NCBI RefSeq assembly: GCF_932526225.1
Contig: NC_064046.1
Location: 4,588,001 to 4,652,000 of the forward strand
Length of the DNA stretch: 64,000 bases
Origin: Nematostella vectensis
Taxonomy: Eukaryota > Cnidaria > Anthozoa > Actiniaria > Edwardsiidae
Direction of reading: 5' to 3'
A model generated the notes under the pieces. The model had not been told where the DNA came from. It did not search any database and saw only the letters and a program-made list of their open reading frames with translations. The translations under genes were made by a program, and so were the position numbers. How positions within the stretch are numbered: the stretch's first letter is position 1; each line of letters begins with the position of its first letter. This document shows, one piece after another, positions 13,801-28,800 of this stretch.

Positions 13801-16800
13801 ACTCTGTCTGTTTTACATACAGGCACATACCTAGGGGTTTAAGTATTAATGTCCTGCCCAACTCTGTCTGTTTTACATACAGGAGCATACCTAGGGGTTT
13901 AAGTATGTCCTGCCCAACTCTGTCTGTTTTACATACAGGAGCATACCTAGGGGTTTAAGTATTAATGTCCTGCCCAACTCTGTCTGTTTTACATGCAGGT
14001 GCATACCTAGGGGTTTAAGTATTAATGTCCTGCCCAACTCTGTCTGTTTTACATACAGGCACATACCTAGGGGTTTAAGTATTAATGTCCTGCCCAACTC
14101 TGTCTGTTTTACATACAGGAGCATACCTAGGGGTTTAAGTATTAATGTCCTGCCCAACTCTGTCTGTTTTACATACAGGAGCATACCTAGGGGTTTAAGT
14201 ATTAATGTCCTGCCCAACTCTGTCTGTTTTACATACAGGAGCATACCTAGGGGTTTAAGTATTAATGTCCTGCCCAACTCTGTCTGTTTTACATACAGGA
14301 GCATACCTAGGGGTTTAAGTATTAATGTCCTGCCCAACTCTGTCTGTTTTACATACAGGAGCATACCTAGGGGTTTAAGTATGTCCTGCCCAACTCTGTC
14401 TGTTTTACATACAGGAGCATACCTAGGGGTTTAAGTATGAAAGATCTGCCCAACTCTGTCTGTTCTACATGCAGGTGCATACCTAGGGGTGTGCTATTGT
14501 ATGGCCAACTCCCACCTTTGGACCCCAAAAAGTGGGTCATTTCTTATTGAAGGATAGTCATATGCTATCCTTTTTCCTTATGATACGGCTGTGTCCCTCC
14601 CCCTTGCAAATCCTGGGTATGTGACTGCCATTTAGGTATTGGTATCTGTCAGAACTATAAATGATATTATACACAACATACATTAAGAGATTAATATTTT
14701 TTGTGCCTGTGTTCTATTTCTAGCCGGTAAATGGGATGGTCAGGTGCATGCGTTCTCCTCTTGCAAATATCAGTAGTATCAATGGTAGGTCTATAAATAT
14801 TATCTGATGATAGCTTCAGAAAGATAAAAGTATTGTGAAATATATAAGTGGCTTTTCATATTTTAATATGTTGTATAAACAGCCTCAGTCTTTTTCCCTC
14901 TACGGGAAGCCTTGTATGAAGCATTTTTTTTTTTAGGCTAAAAGACAATGTACCTCTCCTCAGCCTCTATTCAGTCTTCCTACTATTCTTTTTACATGAA
15001 TTCTAATTTTGCTTTTGTTGTCTTAGGGGAATGTGTAAACTTAGATGATGATGTCTTCCACAAATCAAGGCCTCATTCCACAAAGCCGACTACTTCTCAG
15101 TATGTTTAGGGTTTTGTTGTTTATTTTGTATTATTTGCTTATAAAACTAAAAATAACCATTCAAATACATAGCTTCATCTTAGCAAATTCAAACATTTTT
15201 TTTTAAAAAAGAATAACTAGCAAAGGTGACAGAGGGTGTTCTAAATTATTATTATTTTTTTTAGATTCCATGGCACACCACAATGGGCTGCATCTCTAGA
15301 ACTAGAAACCTTGGCATCTATACTTTTCCAGGTAGGGAATTGATAATGTTAAAAGAGTCTTACATTTTAAGTATTAGCCAGCCAGCTGGTAAGAATTTTG
15401 AAGAGTAGATTCCAAATGTTTCATAGTGTGCTGGTAAAAGTATTAAACTCATGCAATAGAGGTTCAACCATAATGTGAAATACTACTCTCGGAGGAATAG
15501 CTAGGATTTTTAATTAACTTATAGGAGTGAACCCGAAAGGTCATTATAAGGCATTTTCTCCTGTATTTGTAAATAAGGTAGCATACATGTACTGTAGTTT
15601 TGGCTGGGGTGGGAAGGGGGGGGGGGAGGGAGCTGAGCTGCTAGGGTCCTCCCCATTCTATGCCTCTGGCTCTGCATAATTGAGTAAGTTTTGGGCCTCT
15701 GTGAGAACAGAGTAGTTTTGCTTACTTTCAAGCATTAGCCCTTTAGGTGAAGCAAATCGCTGTTAACCTGATGAAGAGCTAATACTTGTAACGTTAGCAA
15801 AACAACTCTGTTTTTATTGATGAGTAGAGTATACCATTTCATCCTTGATTTATTCCCATGTGCTATTCTAACTGTTATTTTCTTGTTACTTCCCAGATTC
15901 TCTGCCAAACAATAGAATCTCTTGCTGACTCAAGATGGGAGCTACGGCGAATGGGCCAACAGCTGTTACCACTCGTGACAGAGACGCTTCGGTGGTTCAA
16001 CATGACGCCTTTATCATATTTGTGGGATAAACACCTGACAAGAAACAACACGCTCATCTGCTATGGGGCATGTATTGCTCTTAAACACTCCATCAGCCAC
16101 GCTGGGAAACTGCTGCACTTTCTCAACCAGCCCCCATCAACCTGGAAGGTAGTGTTACTACTAGGAGGAAATTGCTGTGAGAAGCAGTTTTATACACAAC
16201 TAACACTAGAATATCCAAATGAAAGGTAGATCCACGCACAACTAACACATGAACACACCCATAAAATGTAGATCCGCACACAACTAACACTAGAATATCC
16301 AAATGAAAGGTAGATCCACGCACAACTAACACATGAACACACCCATAAAATGTAGATCCACACACAACTAACACTAGGAATATCCCCATGAAAGGTAGAT
16401 CCACACACAACTAACACTAGGAATATCCCCATGAAAGGTAGATCCGCACACAACTAACACTAGAATATCCCGATGAAAGGTAGATCCACACACAACTAAC
16501 ACTAGAATATCCCCATGAAAGGTAGATCCACACACAACTAACACTAGAATATCCCCATAAAAGGTAGATCCACACACAACTAACACTAGAATATCCCCAT
16601 GAAAGGTAGATCCACACACAACTAACACTAGAATATCCCCATAAAAGGTAGATCCACACACAACTAACACTAGAATATCCCCATAAAAGGTAGATCCACA
16701 CACAACTAACACTAGAATATCCCCATGAAAGGTAGATCCACACACAACTAACACTAGAATATTTCCATATAAGGTAGATCCACACACAACTAACACTAGA

Positions 16801-19800
16801 ATATCCCCATGAAAGGTAGATCCACACACAACTAACACTAGAATATCCCCATGAAAGGTAGATCCACACACAATAAACACTAGGAATATCCCCATGAAAG
16901 GTAGATCCACACACAACTAACACTAGAATATCCCCTTGAAAGGTAGATCCACACACAACTAACACTAGAATATCCCCATGAAAGGTAGATCCACACACAA
17001 CTAACACTAGAATATCCCCATAAAAGGTAGATCCACACACAACTAACACTAGAATATCCCCATGAAAGGTAGATCCACACACAACTAACACTAGAATATT
17101 TCCATATAAGGTAGATCCACACACAACTAACACTAGAATATCCCCATGAAAGGTAGATCCACACACAACTAACACTAGAATATCCCCATGAAAGGTAGAT
17201 CCACACACAATAAACACTAGGAATATCCCCATGAAAGGTAGATCCACACACAACTAACACTAGAATATCCCCTTGAAAGGTAGATCCACACACAACTAAC
17301 ACTAGAATATCCCCATGAAAGGTAGATCCACACACAACTAACACTAGAATATCCCCATGAAAGGTAGATCCACACACAATAAACACTAGGAATATCCCCA
17401 TGAAAGGTAGATCCACACACAACTAACACTAGAATATCCCCATGAAAGGTAGATCCACACACAACTAACACTAGAATATCCCCATGAAAGGTAGATCCAC
17501 ACACAATAAACACTAGGAATATCCCCATGAAAGGTAGATCCACACACAACTAACACTAGAATATCCCCATGAAAGGTAGATCCACACACAACTAACACTA
17601 GAATATCCCCATGAAAGGTAGATCCACACACAACTAACACTAGGAATATCCCCATGAAAGGTAGATCCACACACAACTAACACTAGAATATCCCCATGAA
17701 AGGTAGATCCACACACAACTAACACTAGAATATCCCCATGAAAGGTGGATCCACACACAACTAACACTAGAATATCCCCATGAAAGGTAGATCCACACAC
17801 AACTAACACTAGGAATATCCCCATGAAAGGTAGATCCACACACAACTAACACTAGGAATATCCCCATGAAAGGTAGATCCACACACAACTAACACTAGAA
17901 ATATCCCCATGAAAGGTAGATCCACACACAACTAACACTAGAATATCCCCATGAAAGGTAGATCCACACACAACTAACACTAGGAATATCCCCATGAAAG
18001 GTAGATCCACACACAACTAACACTAGGAATATCCCCATGAAAGGTAGATCCACACACAACTAACACTAGGAATATCCCCATGAAAGGTAGATTTACACAC
18101 AACTAACACTAGAATATCCCCATGAAAGGTAGATCCACACACAACTAACACTAGAATATCCCCATAAAAGGTAGATCCACACACAACTAACACTAGGAAT
18201 ATCCCCATGAAAGGTAGATCCACACACAACTAACACTAGGAATATCCCCATGAAAGGTAGATCCACACACAACTAACACTAGAATATCCCCATGAAAGGT
18301 AGATCCACACAACTAACACTAGAATATCCCCATGAAAGGTAAATCCACACACAACTAACACTAGAATATCCCCATGAAAGGTAGATCCACACACAACTAA
18401 CACTAGAATATCCCCATGAAAGGTAGATCCACACACAACTAACACTAGGAATATCCCCATGAAAGGTAGATCCACACACAACTAACACTAGGAATATCCC
18501 CATGAAAGGTAGATCCACACACAACTAACACTAGAATATCCCCATGAAAGGTAGATCCACACACAACTAACACTAGGAATATCCCCATGAAAGGTAGATC
18601 CACACACAACTAACACTAGGAATATCCCCATGAAAGGTAGATCCACACACAACTAACACTAGAATATCCCCATGAAAGGTAGATCCACACAACTAACACT
18701 AGAATATCCCCATGAAAGGTAGATCCACACACAACTAACACTAGAAATATCCCCATGAAAGGTAGATCCACACACAACTAACACTAGAATATTTCCATAT
18801 AAGGTAGATCCACACACAACTAACACTAGAATATCCCCATGAAAGGTAGATTTACACAACTAACACTAGGAATATCCCCATGAAAGGTAGATCCACACAC
18901 AACTAACACTAGGAATATCCCCATGAAAGGTAGATCCACACACAACTAACACTAGAATATTTCCATATAAGGTAGATCCACACACAACTAACACTAGAAT
19001 ATCCCCATGAAAGGTAGATTTACACACAACTAACACTAGGAATATCTCCATGAAAGGTAGATCCACACACAACTAACACTAGAATATCCCCATGAAAGGT
19101 AGATCCACACACAACTAACACTAGAATATCCCCATGAAAGGTAGATTTACACAACTAACACTAGGAATATCCCCATGAACGGTAGATCCACACACAACTA
19201 ACACTAGAATATCCCCATGAAAGGTAGATCCACACACAACTAACACTAGAATATCCCCATGAAAGGTAGATTTACACAACTAACACTAGGAATATCCCCA
19301 TGAAAGGTAGATCCACACACAACTAACACTAGGAATATCCCCATGAAAGGTAGATCCACACACAACTAACACTAGAATATTTCCATATAAGGTAGATCCA
19401 CACACAACTAACACTAGAATATCCCCATGAAAGGTAGATTTACACACAACTAACACTAGGAATATCCCCATGAAAGGTAGATCCACACACAACTAACACT
19501 AGGAATATCCCCATGAAAGGTAGATCCACACACAACTAACACTAGGAATATCCCCATGAAAGGTAGATTTACACACAACTAACACTAGAATATCCCCATG
19601 AAAGGTAGATCCACACACAACTAACACTAGAATATCCCCATAAAAGGTAGATCCACACACAACTAACACTAGGAATATCCCCATGAAAGGTAGATCCACA
19701 CACAACTAACACTAGGAATATCCCCATGAAAGGTAGATCCACACACAACTAACACTAGAATATCCCCATGAAAGGTAGATCCACACAACTAACACTAGAA

Positions 19801-22800
19801 TATCCCCATGAAAGGTAAATCCACACACAACTAACACTAGAATATCCCCATGAAAGGTAGATCCACACACAACTAACACTAGAATATCCCCATGAAAGGT
19901 AGATCCACACACAACTAACACTAGGAATATCCCCATGAAAGGTAGATCCACACACAACTAACACTAGGAATATCCCCATGAAAGGTAGATCCACACACAA
20001 CTAACACTAGAATATCCCCATGAAGGGTAGATCCACACACAACTAACACTAGGAATATCCCCATGAAAGGTAGATCCACACACAACTAACACTAGGAATA
20101 TCCCCATGAAAGGTAGATCCACACACAACTAACACTAGAATATCCCCATGAAAGGTAGATCCACACAACTAACACTAGAATATCCCCATGAAAGGTAGAT
20201 CCACACACAACTAACACTAGGAATATCCCCATGAAAGGTAGATCCACACACAACTAACACTAGAATATTTCCATATAAGGTAGATCCACACACAACTAAC
20301 ACTAGAATATCCCCATGAAAGGTAGATTTACACAACTAACACTAGGAATATCCCCATGAAAGGTAGATCCACACACAACTAACACTAGGAATATCCCCAT
20401 GAAAGGTAGATCCACACACAACTAACACTAGAATATTTCCATATAAGGTAGATCCACACACAACTAACACTAGAATATCCCCATGAAAGGTAGATTTACA
20501 CACAACTAACACTAGGAATATCCCCATGAAAGGTAGATCCACACACAACTAACACTAGAATATCCCCATGAAAGGTAGATCCACACACAACTGACACTAG
20601 AATATCCCCATGAAAGGTAGATCCACACACAACTAACACTAGAATATCCCCATGAAAGGTAGATCCACACACAACTAACACTAGAATATCCCCTTGAAAG
20701 GTAGATCCACACACAACTAACACTAGAATATTTCCATATAAGGTAGATCCACACACAACTAACACTAGAATATCCCCATGAAAGGTAGATCCACACACAA
20801 CTAACACTGGGAATATCACCATTGAAGGCAGATCCACACACACTAACACTCCTCTATACTTGTTATAGGATCCAGAGAGCTGTGGGCAAGCCGCTCTAAA
20901 TGTTGTCTGTGAGATAAAGACGGGCCTTAGGAGATGGACCAAGAAGGTAATATTCCTAAGATGCCCTTTGCTGTGACAAAACATGGCTTTTTGCACTATG
21001 CTGAAGGGCACACTTAAGCCTGGTTCTTCCTAGGATGCAAGCTCAAAGCAAGAAATTTTTCCTATCTCCCTGGGATATAAGTGGAAAAGCAAGCCAAGAG
21101 ATGCATCTGCTTGATTTTCTTGCATGTGTGTTTGACCTACTCTCACTTGTGTTGTTCTCGTTCTTGCACTTGCATATCTAATTGTCTTTTCCTAACCTCC
21201 CCTCTCACCCCCCACACACTAGAATAATCAATGGTGCATCCTTAGATGCCCTATATCTAAATCACACTTGGTTTACTTGTACTTGTAACATTATGGTCTA
21301 GGTATATGATGTACTCGGACACACCGCATATGACAAGCTCACTGTTGTTGCCATGGAGACCACCATGCTTGCTCATATCTTTTTTTCGCCAAGTAAAGGA
21401 GACAAGAAACAGGTAGCTAAAAATTATGATAAATGAATAAATAAATGCAGTTATGTAAACATGCTTAAGTGATTGTGGGATAGCCATCCATGCCTCCACT
21501 CACGCTTATTGCCTATCTTTATTTTTTACTTTATCAACTAAGGGATCTTGTAAAGTAAAAAAAAAATCAAAGAAAAAACTGGATAGAGATGACCCCACCC
21601 ATCCACCACACTATCCAATTTTTTTATTTTTTTATCTTTTTGGAATAACCATCCATATGGTATATGATATTTTGGCTCTGTCAATATTAAAAAAAATAAA
21701 TTTTCCATTCTTTTTATTTTTCAAGTTTGCCCTTGTCCCACCAACCCACTTCTGAATATTTCTCAGAGTTTTTTATTTTTTTTTCAAATGTTACAAGATT
21801 CCTTAGCAGAATAACTAGGGCTGCTTATACTATGGTTCAGAAAAATATGTTATCCCTTGTTTGCATTTTAACTCAACCCTTGTTTTCAGAAATGTGATGC
21901 GGAGGAGAGGGTGTTGAATATCATTTTGAATATCTTTTCATTTTCATTTCCTGAACAACCTCTTGGTGAGTGTGCAGCAGAGACCTTTGAATAAGTTAGT
22001 TTTTATATCAATTATATGACACAGTTATATTCTTATGGTACAGTATTTCAGTTAATATATGCCTCAGTTATATTCTCATGGAATCTCATATATGCCACAG
22101 GTTATCTCATGGTATTTTAGTAATATACCAGGTATATTTTATTATCTTTTGGGCATTTTAGTCTACAATTTCAGTCTAAAATATTCCAGCGATATTTTAC
22201 ACTAAGATATCCAATAAGTTGTTTATTATCCAACAATGAAATTACAAAGCAGTTTTTGTGTGACATTTGTTACATAAACAATCTCTTTGATAGTTCAACA
22301 ACTCAACTCAGACAGCAGTTTATTTTCTGAATCAAGCACAAAAATGTACTTCACATCTGATTTGATTATTGAAGAAAGCAAATTGGAAATGTTACATCTA
22401 AATGCTAAGCTAAAGCAAGTTTGGGATAAATCTGTACTAGATGACATTAACACTTGATGATAACCTTCTGATGATTTTGTTTGCTCACCCTAGGGAGAAC
22501 TATCAAAGCTGCACTCAAGTCAGAACAGTCGTCATTTTGTTCTCCCACAGACGGCTTTCTCAGGTAAAGCACCCACACCCCCCCTGGCCACCCTAAAAGT
22601 GGGTTATTTCTCATTGAAAGGTTTATCAAATACTATCCTTTTCTATATAATGCCTATGACTGCACACTCCTCATCCCCACCCTGAGCAAATCCTTGGTAC
22701 ATGCCTGGCCATGCTTGACATTTAGTCTCCCTTTTAACGAGGGAGCTTGTTGTTCTAACATTCCATAAATGGGGTGTGCATCGAATTGTTCCCACAGATA

Positions 22801-25800
22801 CATGACCTGCTGTTTTCTACAGTTTCTTACACCTCCACTTTCTATTTTAGCTGCTGCAGTAGACCACCATCTTCTGAAAGGCATGCCCAGCAGGTTAGTG
22901 CTAGAAGTTGATCCTTGATCATCTACAGTTAGGCCCTGTTCACATGAAGATAGGCAATGCCTGACCCAAGGGGCCCCTACCTTATAGGGATAAAGAAACC
23001 ACCTTTAGCATATTTCTGTGTTCCTAACCAGAAGGGTAGCTCTACAGTGGTTGCCGCCAAGCCATATTGATAAACAACCTGAGGTCTGTCAAACTAGTGT
23101 AGGGGGCTATCCCCCCCCTTCCTGGGTAGTGCTACCTCACATGGGAAAAACGTGTTTCTAGCACCTAGTGTCTCCCTACATACATGAGAGGGAAATGAGG
23201 AAATACCCTTAGGACCACCCTATGTATTTCATAGTGACCTAAACCCAAAGCATGATGGATGCTTTCTGGTTTCCATTTTTCTGGTTAGATAGAACTCCTT
23301 ATGTAAAGTTCACAAATTGTGTTTTGTAGTTTGGGAAGTACTTGATATCAGAGATATCCTATGCCCTGGCGAAGTTCCTGAAGACCTGTGAGGTCCACAC
23401 TGTCATTCTGGTGTTCCCTGTGCTGGTGCACTACATAGGGGTATTCCCTGAGGACTCCAAGATATGCCACTCCCTAGTAGACGGGTAAGAAAAGTGTTCG
23501 CTATGTAATGATGAGTTGTGTTAGCAGCATTTTGGCTATATTATGTTGTATGAGATTTCTCTGCTGTGAGAGTTCTGTGTTGTTGGCACGCTGTGTTTTT
23601 AAATACTCTGCTAAGACCCCGTCCCCATGTATCCGTTTTCGTTTGAAAACGCAACCTTTTTGTTACAGATATGGGTATCGTCCACACATAAACGCGAAAA
23701 CGATGACCGAAAACGGAACGATTAGAAAACGATCTCCATAGTGGAACAATTTGATAATGATACCCTTTTGGTGCCATGGGGAAGGACGAAAAATGAAACT
23801 TTCGAGAACAGTGGCATGATAACTCAGGTCCAGTCCACTTGGTGCGCGAGTACGCATGCGCTGTTATCGTTTTTCTGTTTCGTGGGGACGGGTCGTATCA
23901 AATTAAAAACGCTTCGTTTGGACGCGGATCTTTTTGAAAACAGAACAAAAGGTTGCGTTTTCAAACGAAAACGGATACGTGGGACAGGGTCTAACTTTCA
24001 TCGAACAATTTACAATTGCTAAACCACTTTCTTGCTGTTGTGATTCAAACTAATGGAATAACATTGGAAACCATTTCAGTGCTAGCCAATTAAAATTTGA
24101 ATGTTAGAAACTAGAAGGGAATTTAGTAGTTTGAAATCGTTGGCGGGATTTGGCAGAATAATGGCAATATTAGACTGTAGAAATTCCAATTACCTATAAC
24201 CCTGTTATCTATCTTTTCTTTCTCTATTTACTACATGTATTGATTTTTTTAATTTCATGTTGCATCTATAGGTTGCAGTACATCCTTCAACGTACAAAAG
24301 AGCTCATGACTGCGGTAAAGGAGAGGTATGTAAGCTTTCTTTACAACAAGAGATGGTATTTTGCCATCATACCTGACGACAACCTTAAGAATTTATAAAT
24401 ACCATAAATCTCTAATAACTCCCCCAATCCCTAGGGGGGATAATTAGGTAGTAGGGTGTGAACTTGGCTGTGCGAAGAACCTTCAGCGCCTAGAAGGGAG
24501 ACAGTACATCTGTTGGTAAGAAACGGCCTCAGGGTGTAGGATGAAACTGTGTTTGCGTGTATTTTACACATGAATACCTGAGGCTCCACGTCTAGTATGG
24601 CGACCTTGTGGTTCTCGATGATGTCGGTGATGGTGATGATCCTAATCCCTTTTTTTTACATACCTTATTGCAGGAAGGAGCTTGATCAACTTGTTAAGAC
24701 GTACTTCAGCTTTGCACTGAGTGGAATCAGTAGCATCATATCAGTCAAGGTAGATCAACCAACCAACCAACCAACCAACCAACCAACCAACCAACCAATT
24801 AATGATTATTGCTCGGGATTCTATTCCCAAAGGAAATTCGTGTTCTCTTCCATACATGACTGCCTAACCCTTTTGCCTGTATCCCAATACATGACCTATC
24901 ATCTTGTTGTCTGCAGACTCTAGACCTACCCGTGGTCAGACAAGTCCTGGATGTGTTTGTCAAGGTGTGCGAGTTTCTGCACTCACCGCACCTTGGTCAG
25001 ATTGTCACCGCAATCAGCACAAGGCTAGACTATGTAAGACATTCAAGGCATTGGTAGAAGTAGGGTTGGTCTGAGCGGGGCCTTCCCCCTTTTTTTAAAA
25101 GAGTTTTCTTAAAAATGTGAAGAAGTATAAGGAAAAACTGGAAAGAAAAATAAATTCATCATCCCCCCTTCCTTAAAATCTTTGCTTTATCCTGAGCCTC
25201 CCCTCCATGGTTCACATTTGCGACAACAGGGGTCAGCCTACTTTCCGACAAGTCAGGCGAGTCTGCCATGCTTTCTCTCTCCCCCTCTGATACACTTCAG
25301 CAAGAATCATGTTCTTGACCCCTGTTGATGTAAATTCTTGTCATAAACTGTTATTGCATGAAAAAAATCTATATGTTTTCAGGTGTGGGGCAGCTATGTC
25401 GTTTGGGGACTGTCCATTTTAGGCTCTAGTGGACGGTTGCCTAACTGCTTGGTTGCCTAACATCTGGATACCTTTTATAATACACCGACCATGGGTTCAC
25501 CCAATAGAAAAGTGTCACAGCTCTTAGTGTGGCTGTACCATGCTGTACAGGAGGACCAACTTAGTTGGTCTCATGGTGATGGGCTTCTAACATTTGCTGT
25601 ACCTTCCTGTACAGGAGCCTGACTTGGTTGGTCTAATGGGTGAGGAGCCCAGCAGCAGGACAGAGACTCCAGACTTGTACATACTCAGTAACGACATCCC
25701 CACTAGCCCTGTTGACGAGGCGCCATTACCAGTAGACGAAGACGACGATGATGAGCAAGGTAATCACATTAGATAATGGCCAAGTTGACTCTGTATCTTT

Positions 25801-28800
25801 AATCTGTTCTTATAAGGGGAACCAACACCATCACCATCTCCACCATCACCATCATCATCATGTGAATAGGCGACTTACACTAAGAAGCCATGTGACCTTT
25901 TGAGTGTCAAATTCAAGCCGAAACAAACACAGAAATACCTGTGCCTGTCACGCCAGAGATCGACAAAAAAGTAAAAGCTTTTTATTAAAAAAAGCCATTT
26001 TATGAAAAAAAACTTTTTCTGCATGATTCATGAGGGCTAAATAAGTTACTTTGTTGTTATTTTCCAGCTTAAAGAATGTCGATCAACCATTCCTTTGTTA
26101 TTGTTTATTATTGAAAATACAACGGTTTATTCGCAAGGAAACATCAAATCCACGAATGAAGTCTGATACGTTATTGACTGAAATTGACTAAATTATCGAC
26201 TATTCGATTGAAAATATTTTAGTTACTTGTTTGAATTAGCCGATGGAAATGGATGCTTCTATGACTCGGCATTGAACGGGAGCATAAAATGGCGGCGTGA
26301 TTGGCCTTCTTTAAAAGTCATTTGACTTCTTAGTGCAAGTCGCCTAGCCACTAGAACATTGTTTCACAATGTAACAAAAAGTTTTGTGTCACATTTTACC
26401 CAAGGAATACTGATTCAGGTTGTGTTACCTTTGTAGTGAATGGCTTGCGTATGCTCCCTGAGTCTGTAGCTTTAGACAGATCTCACGAGAGTGGCAGAGG
26501 CACCCCACACCTCCCCGCTGGGGATGATGACGCATCTGATGGCTCAGATTGGGACAGCTGGGAGGATGAGGATGAGGTAAGTGTAATACCACCTGGGGGG
26601 TGACATACACACCCCTCACCCCCTGCTTGGGAGGATGATAAGAGCTTGGAGATTTCCTCTGGCTGGGTAACTAGAATAGCTGAACAGGACATGGATGTGG
26701 TCGAGTAGCGAATAGTTTTTAAAGTCATTGAGGTGAATAATTAACAATTATTCGCCAAAGGCAAAGTGAATAGCGGCGAGGGGACTATCCACCGCTATTC
26801 GCTGAGCCTGAGGAGAATAATTGTTTTTGTATATACTTGGCGGGGACTGAACAAGACACATTTTGCTGTTATTATTTTATTGAATCTCCAACTTTGTTTA
26901 CCTTAATGGTCGTGCGAAACGAGGTAAGTTTATCGCTTCTGAGAGTGGTTGATGTTCGTATCTTTTTTAAGGTTTTGCTCGCTCTGAACATTAAGGGCAC
27001 CAAATCCATTCTGTTTTTCCACACATTGCTTTCAACCACCACGAAATACAGAAACTCCAATGAAGACAATATACGAATTTTGACCAACATTATTGTAGAT
27101 TCCCGTTTGACACGTCGTTTTCACGAATTTGATCGTAGAAATTATTTTTTTCGCTTATGCAGGCCTAAACTTTGAGTTTTTCTTCGTATAAAGTGACGAT
27201 TTGCTACATTTGTTTATCGCAAATAAAATTTCAGAAAACTTTGAATTTGTCGCGTGCGTTGCAAAATCATTTCGGCGGGAAAATGTCAAAACACAGGGAG
27301 TTTGAAGCCGATTTTCCGTAAAGGACAATGAACTAAATTTTAGCAAAAATGCCGTTTTAACGTGAAGCTCGACAATTTCGGGTGATAAAAGCAAGCTTTT
27401 GTACGGCAATTTCACAAATCGACTCATTATTCTGAGTTTTAGCGGTGAATACTGTTTCATTTTTCCGAGATAGCGAACCAATCAGAGAGTTCCCGTCGAG
27501 TATATACTAATGATGTTTAATCAGGAGATGGTGAATAAGATGATGGTGAATCAGGAGATGATGAATCAAGAGATGATAAATCAGGAGATGGTGAATCAGG
27601 AGATGGAGAATCAGAAGATTGTGAATAAGATGATGTTTATTCAGGTGATGGTGAATAAGATGATGGTGAATCAGGAGATGGTGAATAAGATGATGGTGAA
27701 TAAGATGATGGTGAATCAGGTGATGGTGAATAAGATGATGGTGAATCAGGAGATGGTGAATAAGATGATGATGAATCAGGAGATGGTAAATAAGATGATG
27801 ATGAATCAGGAGATGGTGAATCGGGAGATGGTGAATCAGGAGATTATGAATCAGGAGATTATGAATCAGGAGATTATGAATCAGGAGATGATGAATCAGG
27901 AGATGGTGAATCGGGAGATGATGAATCAGGAGATGGTGAATCAGGAAATTGTAAATAAGATGATGGTGAATCGGGAGATGGTGAATAAGATGATCGTGAA
28001 TCACAGGAGATGGTGAATAAGATGATGGTGAATCACAGGAGATGGTGAATAAGATGATGGTGAATCAGGAAATTGTAAATAAGATGATGGCGAATCGGGA
28101 GATGGTGAATAAGATTATTGTGAATCACAGGATATGGTGAATAAGATTATCGTGAATCACAGGAGATGGTGAATAAGATGATGGTGAAACGGGAGATGGT
28201 GAATAAGATGATGGTGAATCAGGAGATGGTGAATAAGATTATGGTGAGTCAGGAGATGGTAATATGGTGAATAAGATGATGGTAATCAGGAGATAATGAA
28301 TAAGATGATGGGGATCAGGAGATGGTAAATAAGATGATGATGAATAAGATGATGGTGAATCAAGAGATGGTGAATAAGATGATGGTGAATCAGGAGATGG
28401 TGAATAGGATGATGGTGAATCAGGAGATGGTGAGTCAGGAGATGGTGAACTAGGAGATGGTGAATCAGGGGATGGTGCTATAAAATAATGGTGAATCGGG
28501 AGATGTTGAATCGGGAGGTGGTTAATCAGGAGATGGTGAATAGGATGATGGTGAATCAGGAGATGGTGAGTCAGGAGATGGTGAACTAGGAGATGGTGAA
28601 TCAGGAGATGGTGCTATAAAATAATGGTGAATCGGGAGATGTTGAATCGGGAGATGGTTAATCAGGAGATGGTGAATAGGATGATGGTGAATCAGGAGAT
28701 GGTGAGTCAGGAGATGGTTAATCAGGAGATGGTGAATAGGATGATGGTGAATCAGGAGATGGTGAATCAGGAGATGGTGAATCAGGAGATGGTGAATAGG

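Noticed and set aside
12515..14364. Minus-strand frames of 457 and 157 codons with 20-residue repeats
   Set aside because: They follow entirely from a 60-bp repeat free of stops in one frame. The array is intronic in a plus-strand gene, lacks independent start or splice signals, and the frame breaks where some units lose four bases.
12618..14485. CRISPR array
   Set aside because: Units are contiguous without unique spacers, and the host is an animal.
16123..20841. Many overlapping minus-strand frames (up to 278 codons)
   Set aside because: All are translations of the 42/43-bp minisatellite in shifting frames. No coding signature.
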